Shown piece after piece: positions 16,914-26,713 of a stretch of DNA of 64,000 nt. Source of the stretch: an uncultured Eubacteriales bacterium (lineage in GTDB: Bacteria > Bacillota > Clostridia > Christensenellales > Borkfalkiaceae); NCBI GenBank assembly GCA_900540805.1, contig UQHL01000011.1, positions 1 through 64,000 of the forward strand. Direction: 5' to 3'. Below the pieces are notes generated by a model. The model saw only the letters and a list, made by a program, of their open reading frames with translations. It was not told the DNA's origin and made no database searches. The translations under genes were made by a program, and so were the position numbers. Every line of letters starts with the position of its first letter. Within the stretch, counting starts at the first letter, position 1.

Positions 16914-17683
16914 AATACGGCTTTTCCTTTTTTCAATGCACGGTAATACGTGGCCAGACTGTCAAAGCCGTTCCGCATGATCACCTCCGTCAGGCTTAAA
17001 TGACTGAATTTTTCGTTATCCATCATGGCCTTAACGTTTTGACACCGAACCATATTCAAGTAATCGATAAACCCCATACCTACGTTTTCCTTAAACAGCG
17101 TCGAAAAATAGTTGGGAGAATAACCCATTCTGTCGGCCAAAATTTCACGGGTGATCACATTGTCGTAATTTTCGTTGATATAGATGAGAATATCTTTTAT
17201 TTCATTGGTAAAAGAAGGTCTCTTTTCCAGCTTATAATGGGCTGCCAATCGTCCCAGAAGCAAGTTTATATAGCCGCTCTGCGCCACGTAATTGAGCTCT
17301 TTGCCGTTTTTATAAAGTTCTTCAATTAAAGGAAGCAGAGTGAGATTAAATTCTTTATCCGTCAAAAAATTTGAAAAACTCATGCCGAAAAAGATATCGG
17401 TAAACAGCTCCATATTATCTTTTGAAAAGGAAACAACGTAATGCCTGTCTCCATGTTCCGATTTCAAAGAATGTGTGTCGAAGCTGTTGACAAAACAGAT
17501 ATCGTCTTTCGTCAGCTGTTTTTTTATGCCGTTGACCACAGCCGTATGCATTCCGCTTAAACAGTAAGAGAACTCAATCTTGCTATGAAAATGCAACGAA
17601 CAGCCCAAATTCCTGTCGTACCTTGCCTCTACAAATCTATTTCTATCTTCATAATCTCGAAATTCTCCTCTCATCTCTTTCAC
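16910..17683 (-). CDS. AraC-family transcriptional regulator
   Basis: The 257-residue protein has an N-terminal cupin-like sensor domain (LHFHSKIEFSYCLSGMHTAV) and a C-terminal two-HTH AraC domain (ILADRMGYSPNYFSTLFKEN, then a second HTH near the end). It overlaps the upstream GH29 gene and the downstream GH38 gene by 4 bp each, so it is made only with the enzymes. That fits a positive-feedback activator of this glycan operon. The ligand is unknown. The second HTH ends abruptly at KKGKAVL, slightly short for the family. Confidence 0.92.
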   Translation of the reverse strand: MKEMRGEFRDYEDRNRFVEARYDRNLGCSLHFHSKIEFSYCLSGMHTAVVNGIKKQLTKDDICFVNSFDTHSLKSEHGDRHYVVSFSKDNMELFTDIFFGMSFSNFLTDKEFNLTLLPLIEELYKNGKELNYVAQSGYINLLLGRLAAHYKLEKRPSFTNEIKDILIYINENYDNVITREILADRMGYSPNYFSTLFKENVGMGFIDYLNMVRCQNVKAMMDNEKFSHLSLTEVIMRNGFDSLATYYRALKKGKAVL

Positions 17684-18891
17684 TCCGTTTTGACTTTGGC
17701 GATCCTGACGATCATATTGCTGCCGTAATCGAAATTTTCGGCAAAGATGGTCAGCCTGTTTCCCTCGTAAGAAAAAGGCAGCTCTTTTTTGTTGTCCTCG
17801 TAGCGTATTTCTTTTACCCTTACAGGAAAGCGTTCGAATGTGAGCGTTTTACCCCGTCCGTTTTTCTTGATTACGTTTTCGTCTCCGTTTACGCCCAGTC
17901 CGAATACGACGAGATATATCTCCCCATCCAGTTCTATAAAGAAATCCTTTCCTTCGTCATGGTAACAAAGTGCACGCATCGCAAAAGGATATGTACGATT
18001 CCAGGCCCCGATCTGCTCGAGCAGACCGAGATTGATATGCGAAAAGGAGCCGTCACCCTCGAGCGGAACGTTTAGCAGATAGTTGCAATTATACCTTCTG
18101 CAGTCTATCATGCTCTCTATCAGATATCTTGCGGATTTATAATCGATATCGCCCGATGCGATTCCCCAGTGGGAATTTACGACGTCGCACATCTCGCCGG
18201 CCAGAATTTTATTTGGCGAATCGATCTTTTTAGGCTTTCCACGTTCGAACGTGACGCTATCGATCTCGGGATTTCCCGTTCTGCCCAACTCGTTCAATCC
18301 TGTATTGTTGATGATAATTGCTTCGGGCAGACGGCTTCGGATCGTTTGATAGAGCAAATCCTCCTGCCAGTCGTCGTGCCTTTCCCAGGTTCCGTCAAAC
18401 CAAAAGCCGCCTATGTCGGGATAACTTTCGCACAACCGTTTCACACTGTCACGCAGATATCCGAGATATCCTTTGAAATCGTTTTGGTAAAGCGGGTGGT
18501 GCCAGTCCACGGTCGTATGATAAACGATGGGCAAAAGCCCGTATTTTTTGCAGGCGCCGACAAACTCGCCCACCAGATCTCGCCGGGGACCGTAATTAAG
18601 CGAAGAATATTCCGAAATCCCCTCCGTATCGTACAGCGAAAAACCGTCGTGGTGTCTAGCGGTAAAAACGACGTATCGGAACCCGTTTTCAAATGCATTT
18701 TTGCAGATTGCGTCGAAATCCAGACGCGCGCAGGTAAATCTGCCTATCGCCGCTTCATATTCGTCTTCGCCGATAGGACAAAGCTTCCGCGCCCATTCCC
18801 CCCGCCCGATTACCGAATAAATCCCATAGTGGAGAAACAGCCCCAGTCCCGCACGCCTGAAACGTTTTATTCTCGTTAAAATTTCAGTCAT
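17680..18891 (-). CDS. GH29 alpha-L-fucosidase
   Basis: This is a retaining alpha-L-fucosidase. The protein (403 residues from the chosen ATG) has the N-terminal GLFLHYGIYSV, the histidine pair in VVFTARHHDGFSLYD and nucleophile D166 in IGGFWFDGTWE. I start at 18891, where GAGG lies 6 nt upstream and the ATG overlaps the GH36 stop by 8 bp. A start at 18912 adds seven residues but has a poorer ribosome site. It has no signal peptide. A short C-terminal beta domain is present, and no carbohydrate-binding module is attached. Flanking GH36 and GH38 genes suggest joint breakdown of fucosylated, galactosylated and mannose-containing oligosaccharides. Confidence 0.93.
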   Translation of the reverse strand: MTEILTRIKRFRRAGLGLFLHYGIYSVIGRGEWARKLCPIGEDEYEAAIGRFTCARLDFDAICKNAFENGFRYVVFTARHHDGFSLYDTEGISEYSSLNYGPRRDLVGEFVGACKKYGLLPIVYHTTVDWHHPLYQNDFKGYLGYLRDSVKRLCESYPDIGGFWFDGTWERHDDWQEDLLYQTIRSRLPEAIIINNTGLNELGRTGNPEIDSVTFERGKPKKIDSPNKILAGEMCDVVNSHWGIASGDIDYKSARYLIESMIDCRRYNCNYLLNVPLEGDGSFSHINLGLLEQIGAWNRTYPFAMRALCYHDEGKDFFIELDGEIYLVVFGLGVNGDENVIKKNGRGKTLTFERFPVRVKEIRYEDNKKELPFSYEGNRLTIFAENFDYGSNMIVRIAKVKTE

Positions 18892-21046
18892 TTTCGGCCT
18901 CGTTGATTTCATATAACACCGATTGATAATCGGTATTTGTCGTTTTATGCTGGATTCCCATATTCATGAGAGTAGAACCGTACGCGCAGACGCCGAATTT
19001 CGGAACAGAATATTTCTTTTTCGGATCGAGTCCACGCAGACGGATCATTTTTATACCGTCCCCATAAGAAGTTTTCGACTGATAAAATAACCCGTAGCCC
19101 TTCGTCTTTTGCCTGTTCATCACGATAAAGCCCGTAAATTTACTTTCGAAGGGATTCTCCGTCCGAAAAAGTTCACCCTCTGCAAGAACCGAGCGAAGCT
19201 GTTTGGCAAAAAGATTATAATCCGCGATAAACTCGCGCTCCTCCTGCGGGAGAACGTCCAGCCGCAGCTCGTAACCGAATGCGCCGAACGCGGAAACATT
19301 GCACCGCGATTCCAAAGGAATCGATCTCGAAGTCTGGTGGGCGGGCGATGCCCCGACGTGGCTGGAAACCGTTTTTAAGGGATAGAGATAGGAATAGCCG
19401 TATTGTATTCTGCAGCGTTCCTCGGCGTCGCACGAATCGCTTGCCCATACAGACGAAAAATATTTCAGCATCGCGATGTCGAAGCGGCCGCCGCCGCCAG
19501 CGCAGCCTTCAAAATAAATGTCGGGAAAACTTCTTGTCAGATAATCGGCCAGCTCGTAAACCGCCTTGACATATCTGTGCGCAAATTCGCCCTGATTTTC
19601 CTTTTCCAGCCCAGCCGAATAAAATTCTGTCAGCGGTCTATTCATGTCCCACTTGACATAAGAGATATCGTGATTTTTTAAGAGAGCATAAAAAGTTGAT
19701 TTCAAATAATCCAGCACTTCTTTCCGCGTCAGATCGAGCACCAGCTGGTTGCGACTAGTCCGGGGTTTGAGAAATTTACTTTTAACAGCCCAATCGGGAT
19801 GTAACGTATAAAGCTCGCTCTCTTCCGAAATCATTTCCGGTTCGATCCAAATGCCAAATTTCAGGCCGTTTTCTTTACACTTATTTATGACGGGCTCAAG
19901 CCCGCCGACAAGTTTTTTTGTATTGACCTTCCAATCGCCCAAAGAGGTCCTATCGCTGTCCCGCCGTCCAAACCACCCGTCATCAAGAACAAATGTGTCT
20001 ATATTCAGCTCCTTTAACCCATCGATAAAGCCGAATAGTTTCTTTGTGTCGAAGTCAAAAAACGTCGCTTCCCAGCTGTTCGCTACGATAGGCGGCACGC
20101 CGCGTTTCAAAATATACCTGTCGATCGCCCGATGAAAATTTCTGCTCATGCCACCCAAGCCGCACTCTGAATACGTCATGAGGACTTCGGGCGTAACGAA
20201 ACTTTCCTTTTCCCGCAGTCTATACCGAAAGTCCAGCGGATTGATTCCTCCGCACACGCGAATGGTTCCAAATTCCCCCGTCTGCGCGCTCAGAAAAAAG
20301 TTACCGCTGTAAACGAGGCCGAAGCCGTACACGTCCCCCGCGTTTTCCGTCGCGTGTTTTTCCGCCAGAGCCATAAAGGGATTATGTACATGCGAAGATA
20401 TCCCCATGCAACTCGAAACCGAAAATTCTCCGTGTCCAAGCGCCTGCCGATCAATTTGCGCCTCACAGCTATGTTTTCCGTAAAGCGTGATACAATCGTA
20501 GCCGCAATCGGGCAGATCTACGCAGAACCCCAGCGCTCTTTCGAGAAACACCGTCCCGCCGAGAGGAGTGATCTCCGCGTGGCGAGTCAGACAGCCGCAT
20601 TCCTCGTAAACCGTATAGTAAAGCTTTAACTCGAGCCGTTTCGCCGCATCAAGCAGCCGGACGACCAGCGTCTCTCCGCCTTTGAGCATAGGCAAGTCGC
20701 TATACGAGGGCTTTTCCGTAAGAAGTTCAAACGAGTCGTATTTGAGATCAAATACCTTTCCTCCATCCTCGCCCGTCGCCTTAAAACACGACGTACGATA
20801 GTCCCCCAGGCCGAAAAACGATATCTCCTGGGGAAGGGTCTCTAAAGAGCCCCTCCCCGACGCGGAGGCTTCAATGGCCACCACGTATCCCGCCGGGTGA
20901 TCGAAAAGTAGTTGATCGATATCGTCTCTTTCTATTTTTTTACCCCAATACGCATGGCGCAGATAACCGTCGCTGACGTCAATTGCATAGGTAAAGTTTT
21001 CTCCTTCCAGAAAAAACGCTTTCTTTCGCTCGTCGATATAAATCAT
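18884..21046 (-). CDS. GH36 alpha-galactosidase
   Basis: This is a retaining alpha-galactosidase of 720 residues, the size of the tetrameric AgaA/RafA group. It has an N-terminal beta-supersandwich, then a TIM barrel with VLDDGWFG near 355, nucleophile D467 in YVKWDMNR, and acid/base D537 in SSVWASDSCDAEERCR, followed by a C-terminal beta domain. The CxxGxGR-like motif here reads GCAGGGGRFD, as in Gram-positive GH36. There is no signal peptide, so it acts inside the cell on imported substrates. It lies between the modular lipoprotein and the fucosidase in one transcript. Confidence 0.95.
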   Translation of the reverse strand: MIYIDERKKAFFLEGENFTYAIDVSDGYLRHAYWGKKIERDDIDQLLFDHPAGYVVAIEASASGRGSLETLPQEISFFGLGDYRTSCFKATGEDGGKVFDLKYDSFELLTEKPSYSDLPMLKGGETLVVRLLDAAKRLELKLYYTVYEECGCLTRHAEITPLGGTVFLERALGFCVDLPDCGYDCITLYGKHSCEAQIDRQALGHGEFSVSSCMGISSHVHNPFMALAEKHATENAGDVYGFGLVYSGNFFLSAQTGEFGTIRVCGGINPLDFRYRLREKESFVTPEVLMTYSECGLGGMSRNFHRAIDRYILKRGVPPIVANSWEATFFDFDTKKLFGFIDGLKELNIDTFVLDDGWFGRRDSDRTSLGDWKVNTKKLVGGLEPVINKCKENGLKFGIWIEPEMISEESELYTLHPDWAVKSKFLKPRTSRNQLVLDLTRKEVLDYLKSTFYALLKNHDISYVKWDMNRPLTEFYSAGLEKENQGEFAHRYVKAVYELADYLTRSFPDIYFEGCAGGGGRFDIAMLKYFSSVWASDSCDAEERCRIQYGYSYLYPLKTVSSHVGASPAHQTSRSIPLESRCNVSAFGAFGYELRLDVLPQEEREFIADYNLFAKQLRSVLAEGELFRTENPFESKFTGFIVMNRQKTKGYGLFYQSKTSYGDGIKMIRLRGLDPKKKYSVPKFGVCAYGSTLMNMGIQHKTTNTDYQSVLYEINEAEND

Positions 21047-21076
21047 TTCTACCTCTCAAACTCCCGGCCTCGCCGT

Positions 21077-23914
21077 TTATTTTTTTATGAACGTAAAATT
21101 TTTCAACAACACCGACAGCGCGGGATCATTTTTGTCCTTGTCGTTAAAACAGATAAACAGTTCTTTTCCGTCCTCGGAAACAAAACCGACTTCAAGGGAA
21201 ACCGTATACCATTTGCCGTTGGTTACGTTCGTTTTCTCCACCGCCTCCCCCGTTGCCGAATCGGTAAACGCCATCTGTCTATACTGATCGGCAAAGAGAT
21301 AGAACGGGAAAGAAGGCCTGCCCGATTCCACGAAAATATCGAACGTCACCGTCGAAAACTTATTCATGTTGAAAGACGTTTTATACAGGTCGGAAAGGAA
21401 TTGAAGCCGACTATCCCAGGTACTCGCTTCCCCCGTATTTGTAAAACGCAAGGCGTTTGCCTCCGCATCGTAGGTCATGGCGCTGCCCCCGTCATATTGG
21501 AAATACTTTACGTCCTCCGCCGAATCCCCGCGAAGGTCTATCCCCTTAAACGAGAAATTCCGCAAATACAGCTCGACATTTTCGCTGCCGTTTGCAACAA
21601 AATACATCGATAAAAAAGCCGAATCGGTAACCCCCGAAATGTCCAGAGTTATTTTATACCATTTTTCCGCAGTGAGTTCGCTTACCGCTCCGACAGCACG
21701 GCCGTCCGCGTCCTTAACCCCTCCGTCTGCAAACATCGAGGGCATATTAAATCCGCCTTTATCAAACCCGAAGCTCATCTGTTGAGGAATATTTTTCACG
21801 ATATACATTTCAAAGGAATAGGTGAGATAATTTCCCAGGTTGTATTTTCCCTGTCCGATGAGAGACGTATTGAATTCCAGCTTCGCCCCATCCGTATCTC
21901 CCGCCTTGGAAAGATATCTCAAGGCCGCAGGGCTTCCGTAAACGTTTTTGTCGAGATTAACAACGCCGAGATCGACGTTGGCGTCCGTTTTGCTGAATCT
22001 CGAGGCGTCGGTAATCGTTCCGCCGCTGGCGTAAGAGCACAAATTGTCATCGAATACAAAATTTCTCAGCAACATAGCGCAAGCCGCATCCGTTTCGTCC
22101 GCAAGACACAAAACGAGTTCCTTATCGGCCTTGTTTACTCCGCTTAAATCCACCGTCACCGTGTACCATACGTTGGCTTCCACGGCAGCCTTATCCACTG
22201 CGCTCCCCGTCGCTTTTTCGTTGATACCGAAAGGAAGATATTGTTCATTTACGATACAGAAAGGGAAAGACGGGTTTCCTTCCGTTACAAACAGATCAAA
22301 CGTGAGCTTATTATAATTTTTAAGCTGCAATCCGCCCGTATAGAGCTCAGGGAGGAACTGAAGACGTTTATCCCACGTATTGAAACCTGCGGCCACTTTG
22401 TATTTATAGGCACCCGAAACCCCATACGTCGTCGCGTCCAGCTCCTCAAAAAGAAGAGAGCACGCGCCCCGATGGTACAAAAATTTATCGCCCGCCTGTT
22501 CGTTGTCACCGCTTGCGAATACCTTATAGTATTCTTTGTCGTCCAAAACGCTGAAAACCACCGTCTTTTCTTCTTTTCTCTCTCCTTTTGCTGCGGAAAC
22601 AGTCAACGCATACCTGCCCCGCGTCAATTTCGATCCGTCCGCCTGTGTCACCGCGATTCCCTGCTCGGATACATCTATCCTGTAGGAATTGACATCGGAG
22701 CCGTTTTCCCGACAGACTTTATACGAAAGAGCAAAATCCTGATGCCCCTTTACGGCGGGAAGCTTATTGATGACGGCGTCTTCCGCCATACGGAACATAT
22801 AATTGTTCATTCCGGAAAGAGTGAAGTTAAAAGGCTTTTCTTCTTTAATCGACACGGTAAACTCGCAGTATCCGTGTTCCGTCTCCAGCCTGACAACAGT
22901 TCCGTCCGCGAGATCCTTCAGCCAATTGCCGTCCAATTCCACACCGTCGGACGTCAGCTCATACTTTGAGGACAATACCCGTTCCTCTCCCACATACAGC
23001 TCGAAATCTTCCGCTCCTTTCAGTTCGACGTTGCAAACGGCGTTTTCGTCCGCGAGGTCGAAGGAAATATTTTCCGCAGTGGGAGTCAATTCGTCCTCCG
23101 TCACCTTCACCTTTACTACGATTTCCGCCTCATTATTCAGCAAATCTTTGGTTTGGTACGTAACGTCGAATTGTCCGTAGCTTCCGTCGAAAGCTTCACT
23201 CCCGCCTTTCAGCGTAACCTCCAACTCCTCGCCGAACGTGTCGAATGCCTTGACGAGCCCTGAAAACGAAGCGTTCTCTTTTGCCTCTTTATATCCGCAG
23301 GTCAGCGTCGCACCGTTCTGCACGGCTGTCGGCCCGGCCTTGAAAACGGGCGAGCCGTAAACTTTCGCGCCATAAGAAACAGAGGCACGATTTCCTACCC
23401 GATCCACCGCGGAAAGTTTTACGGAAAATTCTCCAGCGTCACCCGTAAAATTTTCGCTGTCCTCTCCCGCGGAGATCTGCAGCGGCGCTCCGAAGCTGTC
23501 GTAGGCCTTGACCATGCCGAAAAGACTTTTGTCCGCCTCCGCTTGAGCCACGGTGTATTCCAGCGTGTAGGCGTCGGTTACGACGGCTTCTCCCGCTTTG
23601 AATACGGGCGTGCCGTAAACATATACTTCCGCGGTCCTTTCAAAGCTTTCATAGAGATATTTTATCTCGTACTTTCCCACCTCGCCCAGCTTTACCTTCG
23701 AGGCGTCAACCGTCGGCACCCCGACGCTTCCGTCGTCAAACTTAATCGTCACGCCTTCGAGATAGTCCGGCGTTTCGGCGTTGAGCGCCAGATGAAAATC
23801 CTCTACTCCCTCAAAAGCCTCCACTTCCTTTTCCGAAATTTTCCCGCACGCGGCAAAAGCCAGGCATGCAATCGAAAACGCGCACAATGCAACGATTCTT
23901 TTACTCTTCATCAT
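21077..23914 (-). CDS. Multidomain surface lipoprotein, Ig-like plus three beta-sandwich repeats
   Basis: The 945-residue lipoprotein has lipobox AFAAC at C23. Residues of roughly 35-330 form tandem Ig/cadherin-like modules, two of which share a PVFKAG start and an internal VKA(Y/F)D(S/T)FG motif. Two further linker domains follow. The C-terminal half has three related modules of about 130 residues, the first and third beginning near TWDxRLQFL and ending LLxNFxF, each with a WYTV-type strand, resembling carbohydrate-binding jelly rolls. I recognise no catalytic residues. It sits between the TIM-barrel proteins and the GH36 gene, so a surface glycan-binding role is the best inference. Confidence 0.75.
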   Translation of the reverse strand: MMKSKRIVALCAFSIACLAFAACGKISEKEVEAFEGVEDFHLALNAETPDYLEGVTIKFDDGSVGVPTVDASKVKLGEVGKYEIKYLYESFERTAEVYVYGTPVFKAGEAVVTDAYTLEYTVAQAEADKSLFGMVKAYDSFGAPLQISAGEDSENFTGDAGEFSVKLSAVDRVGNRASVSYGAKVYGSPVFKAGPTAVQNGATLTCGYKEAKENASFSGLVKAFDTFGEELEVTLKGGSEAFDGSYGQFDVTYQTKDLLNNEAEIVVKVKVTEDELTPTAENISFDLADENAVCNVELKGAEDFELYVGEERVLSSKYELTSDGVELDGNWLKDLADGTVVRLETEHGYCEFTVSIKEEKPFNFTLSGMNNYMFRMAEDAVINKLPAVKGHQDFALSYKVCRENGSDVNSYRIDVSEQGIAVTQADGSKLTRGRYALTVSAAKGERKEEKTVVFSVLDDKEYYKVFASGDNEQAGDKFLYHRGACSLLFEELDATTYGVSGAYKYKVAAGFNTWDKRLQFLPELYTGGLQLKNYNKLTFDLFVTEGNPSFPFCIVNEQYLPFGINEKATGSAVDKAAVEANVWYTVTVDLSGVNKADKELVLCLADETDAACAMLLRNFVFDDNLCSYASGGTITDASRFSKTDANVDLGVVNLDKNVYGSPAALRYLSKAGDTDGAKLEFNTSLIGQGKYNLGNYLTYSFEMYIVKNIPQQMSFGFDKGGFNMPSMFADGGVKDADGRAVGAVSELTAEKWYKITLDISGVTDSAFLSMYFVANGSENVELYLRNFSFKGIDLRGDSAEDVKYFQYDGGSAMTYDAEANALRFTNTGEASTWDSRLQFLSDLYKTSFNMNKFSTVTFDIFVESGRPSFPFYLFADQYRQMAFTDSATGEAVEKTNVTNGKWYTVSLEVGFVSEDGKELFICFNDKDKNDPALSVLLKNFTFIKK

Positions 23915-23943
23915 CTTGATTTCTCCTTATCTTGTCGTTCGCC

Positions 23944-25335
23944 CTATTGGTTGGGCCTTGCTATAAAAACAGCGTCGCCGCCGTCAAGCGTTATATTCAG
24001 TTCGTCCGCGGCGACTTGGAGCTTTTTATCCGAAATCAACGTGACACACGTCGTTTGCCGCAGCTTCAAATGGACCGAAGCTTCTCTTTTAATGCTGTTG
24101 TTGACCAGCAGAAACCCGCTGTCGAATTCGCCTATCAATACCTGCGAGGACGCTTCCGCCCTTTCGATATCCGAAATACTTTTCAGCATATATCTTTCGC
24201 CGTGAGGAATGTTTCCCTGAAAGATCGTTTGGCTCCACTCAACGTTTTTCAGCATCTCGGCCGAATATTTTCCGTCGAACTCTCCGACACTCATAATCCC
24301 TTTCAATGTGCTTTTAATAAGTACGGAACCGAGATTTTTTAATACCCCCAACGCTTTTTTTATCGAGGCTGCCGTATCTGTCGGCCTGCCGTCGCAATCG
24401 ATCGCGCCGCAGCGGTCGTTGGGAGAATCCAACCAATCATTCGGGAAGCAATAGGGAAAAAACTGTATTCCCCGCGCGCCGAACAGCAGGGAAATATTGA
24501 TCTGATGCCGCATTTCCGCGTCGGTCACCTTTCTCGCGGAACCGCCCTCCCATTCGCCGCCCGCCTGACAATACGGCATAAACGGAAGAGAATATCGGCG
24601 GCTGTACTCGAAGAACAGCCCCAACATATCGTAAAGCCCCTCGTGAATCGTATCCGTCAGGGATCCATAATTTACGTAGGGATAAACGTCGTAGGAAAGG
24701 ACATCTGGTTCGGTTCGTATATATTTATCCAGATAATGCACATATCTTTGATAATTCGGGCGGCTGTAAGCATAATTTTCGTCCGTAAATTTTCGGGCGT
24801 CCGTCACGTACCCGTACTGATATTGCTCGGGCGTAATATAGTAAGGCATTAAATTTACATAAAACAGTTTATCGCCGCATACCCGATCGAATACTTTTTT
24901 CGCCCGCGCGATCCCCTCGAAAGAATCGGAGCCCGGTTCGTCGAAAAAGGTGATGCCCGCAAAGGCCGGATAGTCCGAATACCTTGCCAAAGATTGGGCA
25001 AATCTTTCGTCGAGCTTGCGTTTTTCGCGCTCCGAAAGCAATGAAAACGGCCGATACCCTCTGTTCCCGAGAGAGATATACTCCTCGGCGATACTGTCTT
25101 TTACAAGGTAATCCAAGCCCGCTTTTTCCGCAAGCTCCAGCGCTTCGAAAGCATATTTTTCCGTATCCGTATTCACGATCTCGTTGTGACCGTAAACCGT
25201 TGTGAAGCCCAACTCTTTCGCGCGAAGATATTGTTCCAAAGTGATCTTGTTTGGAAATTTTCTGCCGTTTTTTTCCGCGGGAGGCTGCGGGGAACAGAAC
25301 ATTGCCACAATAAATTTATCGAATATTTTTTTCAT
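23944..25335 (-). CDS. Glycosidase-like TIM-barrel protein, DEP/YDxYP family (A)
   Basis: The 463-residue protein is of a family I cannot assign to a named GH family. The pattern fits a (beta/alpha)8 barrel: GITFFDEPGS (D132-E133-P134), LSYDVYPY (YDVYP at 215-219) and LLFGARGIQFFPY near 282-295, then a C-terminal beta domain. The same motifs occur in the next gene (25338-26711) and in the first domain of the 51457-55215 protein. No Sec signal peptide is evident (the N-terminus is MKKIFDKFIVAMFC...), in contrast with its lipoprotein neighbour, so it may be cytoplasmic. E133 is the likeliest acid/base residue. It starts 2 nt after its paralogue's stop. Confidence 0.7.
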   Translation of the reverse strand: MKKIFDKFIVAMFCSPQPPAEKNGRKFPNKITLEQYLRAKELGFTTVYGHNEIVNTDTEKYAFEALELAEKAGLDYLVKDSIAEEYISLGNRGYRPFSLLSEREKRKLDERFAQSLARYSDYPAFAGITFFDEPGSDSFEGIARAKKVFDRVCGDKLFYVNLMPYYITPEQYQYGYVTDARKFTDENYAYSRPNYQRYVHYLDKYIRTEPDVLSYDVYPYVNYGSLTDTIHEGLYDMLGLFFEYSRRYSLPFMPYCQAGGEWEGGSARKVTDAEMRHQINISLLFGARGIQFFPYCFPNDWLDSPNDRCGAIDCDGRPTDTAASIKKALGVLKNLGSVLIKSTLKGIMSVGEFDGKYSAEMLKNVEWSQTIFQGNIPHGERYMLKSISDIERAEASSQVLIGEFDSGFLLVNNSIKREASVHLKLRQTTCVTLISDKKLQVAADELNITLDGGDAVFIARPNQ

Positions 25336-25337
25336 GG

Positions 25338-26711
25338 CTATCTAAGCACCACCAATGCGCCTTCGCCCGCGGCAAGCTTTAAGGTAAACGTCTTGCCCAA
25401 AGTGCTTCTTCTCACCGCCCTCTGCGTGACGTCATACATATACGAATCGTCGAAAGTCAACGTGATTTCCGCCTTTTCTTTGGTAATCGAATTATTCACC
25501 ACATAGTAGGCGGACGCGCCCTCATAATTGAAGCAACCGATCAAAGCGTCGTCTCCTCCCACTTTTTTCAACTGACGATAGTCCTGAAGCACCGCCGTCC
25601 CCGTAATGGGCGCGGGCGTACCGCCGTGGACGATAACCCCCTCGTTGACGCTGCTCATCAATACCTCGTCGATCGCGGCGATCTGTCGATTGGCTTTTTG
25701 AGCGAAATACCAGGTTTGGTTTTTCTTTCCGTCCATGTTGATCAGCCCCGCGCCTTCCTCGGGAATCTGCGCGTATTCGGGCGGCTGGTAATAGGGAAAA
25801 TATTGAATACCTTTCGCCCCGTAACAAAGAGAGGTGTTCACCTGCCACAGTAATTCGCCTTCGCTCGGAATTCTGTAATTGCAGTTTTCCCATCCGCCGC
25901 CACCTTGAATATAGACCCAGAAAGGTTTTTTATTTTCGGCAGCCACCTTACGCGCCAGCTCCAGATTGGTGAAATGGCTGGTATGCACTTCGGTTCCCTT
26001 TCCCTCGAAAGGATACATATCGTAGCTTAAGGACACCGGATTTGTCTTCATAAAATCGGAGAGATACGTTTCGTACCTCGAGCCGAGTACCATAACGGGA
26101 AAGAGGTTCGCATACAGCATAACGTCCAGATCGGCCGTCGCCGCCCTGAAGTTTGTCTGCGCTTCCGCGATTTTATCGAACTTATCCTCGTACGGTTCGT
26201 CCATACCCAGTAGCCCGCCGAACGCTTTATACCCCGAATATTTAGAGACGGCAGTACGTATATCTTCGGTGCTCGCCACCAATCCCTGACGGCTTATATC
26301 GATCACGGAGGTATCGTAAAACAAATATTTAATACCGTACTTTTCGGCATACGTCAAAGAGGAGATGATATCTTCCTGCGCATAACGCCAATCTTCCTTA
26401 TGCCCGTAGATAATGTTCAATCCGCAGTCCTTGATAGTCGCGTAAGATTCGTCTGTAATCCGATTGGGAAGAAGATTTCCCTCATAGGGATATTCCGATG
26501 TGGGACCGATAAATCCCGCAATCGGCATCACTCCCTCGCCGAAATCTTTATAAGTCCAGCTATAGACCTCCCCCGCTTCTGTTTTTTTGCTGATCTTATA
26601 ATCTTTTCCTTCCACGGGATTATCAAAATTTATCTTACCGCCGCCGCAGGAAACGGCCGACATACAGCAAATTAACGTCAGGACGAGGGAAAGGGTCGCC
26701 GTTTTTTTCAT
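25338..26711 (-). CDS. Lipoprotein TIM-barrel protein, DEP/YDxYP family (B)
   Basis: The 457-residue protein has a lipoprotein signal (lipobox AVSC, C22) and a barrel homologous to the preceding gene product: LLGMDEPYE (D171-E172-P173), LSYDMYPF, and CYGAKGIQYFPYYQP. The C-terminal beta domain ends in AAGEGALVVLR. It is anchored outside the membrane while its paralogue is probably inside, so the pair could act on the same linkage before and after import. The activity is unknown; an endo- or exo-glycosidase is inferred from fold motifs and context only. It lies within the operon between a surface protein and its paralogue. Confidence 0.72.
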   Translation of the reverse strand: MKKTATLSLVLTLICCMSAVSCGGGKINFDNPVEGKDYKISKKTEAGEVYSWTYKDFGEGVMPIAGFIGPTSEYPYEGNLLPNRITDESYATIKDCGLNIIYGHKEDWRYAQEDIISSLTYAEKYGIKYLFYDTSVIDISRQGLVASTEDIRTAVSKYSGYKAFGGLLGMDEPYEDKFDKIAEAQTNFRAATADLDVMLYANLFPVMVLGSRYETYLSDFMKTNPVSLSYDMYPFEGKGTEVHTSHFTNLELARKVAAENKKPFWVYIQGGGGWENCNYRIPSEGELLWQVNTSLCYGAKGIQYFPYYQPPEYAQIPEEGAGLINMDGKKNQTWYFAQKANRQIAAIDEVLMSSVNEGVIVHGGTPAPITGTAVLQDYRQLKKVGGDDALIGCFNYEGASAYYVVNNSITKEKAEITLTFDDSYMYDVTQRAVRRSTLGKTFTLKLAAGEGALVVLR

Positions 26712-26713
26712 GG